Source of the DNA: Amycolatopsis sp. cg9 | GTDB taxonomy: Bacteria > Actinomycetota > Actinomycetes > Mycobacteriales > Pseudonocardiaceae | Reading direction: 5' to 3' | Length of the DNA: 64,000 bases | Assembly: GCF_041346945.1 (NCBI RefSeq) | Contig: NZ_CP166850.1 | Coordinates: 2,852,001-2,916,000, forward strand | Shown: in pieces, positions 63,148 through 64,000 of the stretch | How the letters are laid out: each line of letters starts with the position of its first letter | Position numbering within the stretch: the first letter of the stretch is position 1 | Program-made: the position numbers and the translations under genes | Notes under the pieces: generated by a model | Databases searched by the model: none | What the model was told of the DNA's origin: nothing | Seen by the model: only the letters and a program-made list of their open reading frames with translations

Positions 63148-63836
63148 GGCTGATCACCCTTGGCGAGGTCGTCGAGCGCGCCGAGGGTCAGCTCCCACAG
63201 CGCGTGGTAGAGGGTCGTCTGGGCTTCCTGGATGCGGTGCACGGAAGGGGACGGGACGACGAAGAGGTGGTCGATGCTGTCCAGCTCGGCCATCTTGCCG
63301 CCGTCGTAGCCGGCGATGCCGACGGTCACCAGGCCGCGCCGGGCGGCTTCGTCGAAGGCGCGCACCAGGTTCGCGGAGTTCCCGCTCGTCGACAGGCCCA
63401 CCGCGATGTCGCCGGCCCGCCCGAACGCGGCGATCTGGCGGGCGAACACGACGTCGAACCCGATGTCGTTGGACAGGGCGGTCACCACCGCGATGTCGTT
63501 CGTCAGCCCGAAGGCGGGCAACGGCCGGGCGTCGCCCGCCGGGCTCAGGAACAGGCTGGCGAGGTCCTGGGCGTCGGTCGAGCTGCCGCCGTTGCCGAAG
63601 GCGAGCAGCCGGCCGCCGCCGCGGAACGCCCGCGCCACGTCCTGGGCGCACGCGAACAGGCGGTCGCGGTCGGCCGCGAGGACCTCGGCGCGGAGGGCGA
63701 CGACCTCCCGCACCTTGTCCACAGTGGACTGTTCGACCTGGCGGAGGACGGCGTCGAGGTCGCTGGAACCCGCGTAGAGGAACGGGTACAGCGCCTCGAG
63801 TCCGTCCGCGCCCACGGGGGTGTGCTCCCGCGTCAT
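63144..63836 (-). CDS. SIS-domain protein (GmhA/phosphoheptose-isomerase-like)
   Basis: 230 aa. SIS fold with LLAFGNGGSSTDAQDLASLF, VVTALSNDIGFDVVF and GLSTSGNSANLVRAF, the phosphoheptose isomerase pattern. It is the gene before the small subunit and is coupled to it by GTGA. Such proteins recur in group 1h operons, although sugar isomerisation has no clear place in hydrogenase assembly. Real activity unknown. Confidence 0.82.
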   Translation of the reverse strand: MTREHTPVGADGLEALYPFLYAGSSDLDAVLRQVEQSTVDKVREVVALRAEVLAADRDRLFACAQDVARAFRGGGRLLAFGNGGSSTDAQDLASLFLSPAGDARPLPAFGLTNDIAVVTALSNDIGFDVVFARQIAAFGRAGDIAVGLSTSGNSANLVRAFDEAARRGLVTVGIAGYDGGKMAELDSIDHLFVVPSPSVHRIQEAQTTLYHALWELTLGALDDLAKGDQP

Positions 63837-63855
63837 GGCGCGTCAACTCCCTCGG

Positions 63856-64000
63856 CTAGGGATTCTCCAGACGAGCGATGGCTTCACCGGCGTGCACCAG
63901 GATTCGGTCGCCGACGCCGGCCGAGACCAGCGCGACGCTCACCTCTTCCCGGCCCGAGCCGGTATCCACGACTGCGAACCCGAGGTCCAGGAGTTCGACT
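63856..64000 (-). CDS. Second HypC-like protein, 5' part beyond window
   Basis: The visible 48 C-terminal residues (VELLDLGFAVVDTGSGREEV...GDRILVHAGEAIARLENP) match the HypC barrel and its VLVHAGxAIAR end. The N-terminal Cys lies outside. It is the first known gene of the hydrogenase operon in the window, 19 nt before the SIS start. Confidence 0.7.
   Translation of the reverse strand, partial: VELLDLGFAVVDTGSGREEVSVALVSAGVGDRILVHAGEAIARLENP

Overview
The DNA is about 70% G+C with GTG/ATG starts, dense overlapping operons, an SsgA-like sporulation protein, DasR-type operators and a pSAM2-like integrative element. This points to a filamentous actinomycete, most likely of the Amycolatopsis/Pseudonocardia type. 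The genus is inferred from style and gene content, not shown directly.

Layout. (1) 1-26.2 kb is ordinary chromosome. It holds a partial CitA/DcuS-type sensor kinase facing a nitrate/sulfonate-type ABC transporter, a G1-type acid peptidase, a remnant LytTR regulator, a DUF1345 membrane protein, a large LuxR/ATPase regulator facing a secreted S1 protease, an SsgA-like protein, an MFS exporter, a lipoprotein and an Lrp regulator. After these come a KASIII-like enzyme, a membrane adenylate cyclase, an FBP zinc protein, a GntR regulator coupled to a methyltransferase, a GNAT/VOC pair, TauE, an aromatic aminotransferase, a dienelactone hydrolase-like protein, acetoacetyl-CoA synthetase and an MprF-like protein. 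Genes for tRNA-Ser(GCU) and tRNA-Arg(ACG) follow.

(2) 26.3-42.4 kb is a complete actinomycete integrative and conjugative element (AICE) in the 3' end of tRNA-Arg, bounded by 53-bp perfect direct repeats. Its backbone is int-xis-rep in one overlapping operon, a Spd-like membrane protein, an FtsK/TraB-type translocase among many tiny translationally coupled genes, a Pra-like activator and a KorSA-like GntR repressor with visible CGTATACG operators. Lower-GC cargo lies beyond the repressor: an unfamiliar SAM methyltransferase, a large inverted-repeat element, and a two-gene operon of a C5-cytosine DNA methyltransferase followed by a GHKL (MORC/MutL-like) ATPase fused to a PD-(D/E)XK nuclease domain. 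That pair is the best candidate for a little-characterised defence system.

(3) 42.4-51.3 kb is chromosome again: a HEAT protein and a MerR-HEAT regulator, a DUF4097 protein, two tandem family 18 chitinases with almost identical CBM2 modules behind two DasR-like sites, two membrane proteins, and a 2,2-dialkylglycine decarboxylase with a divergent LysR regulator.

(4) 51.3-64 kb is a high-affinity-type (group 1h) [NiFe] hydrogenase cluster. hypF lies on the plus strand. A tightly overlapping minus-strand operon runs from a HypC-like gene (cut by the window end) through an SIS protein, small and large subunits, a NifU-like protein, three uncharacterised accessory proteins and an endopeptidase to hypC-D-E-A-B.
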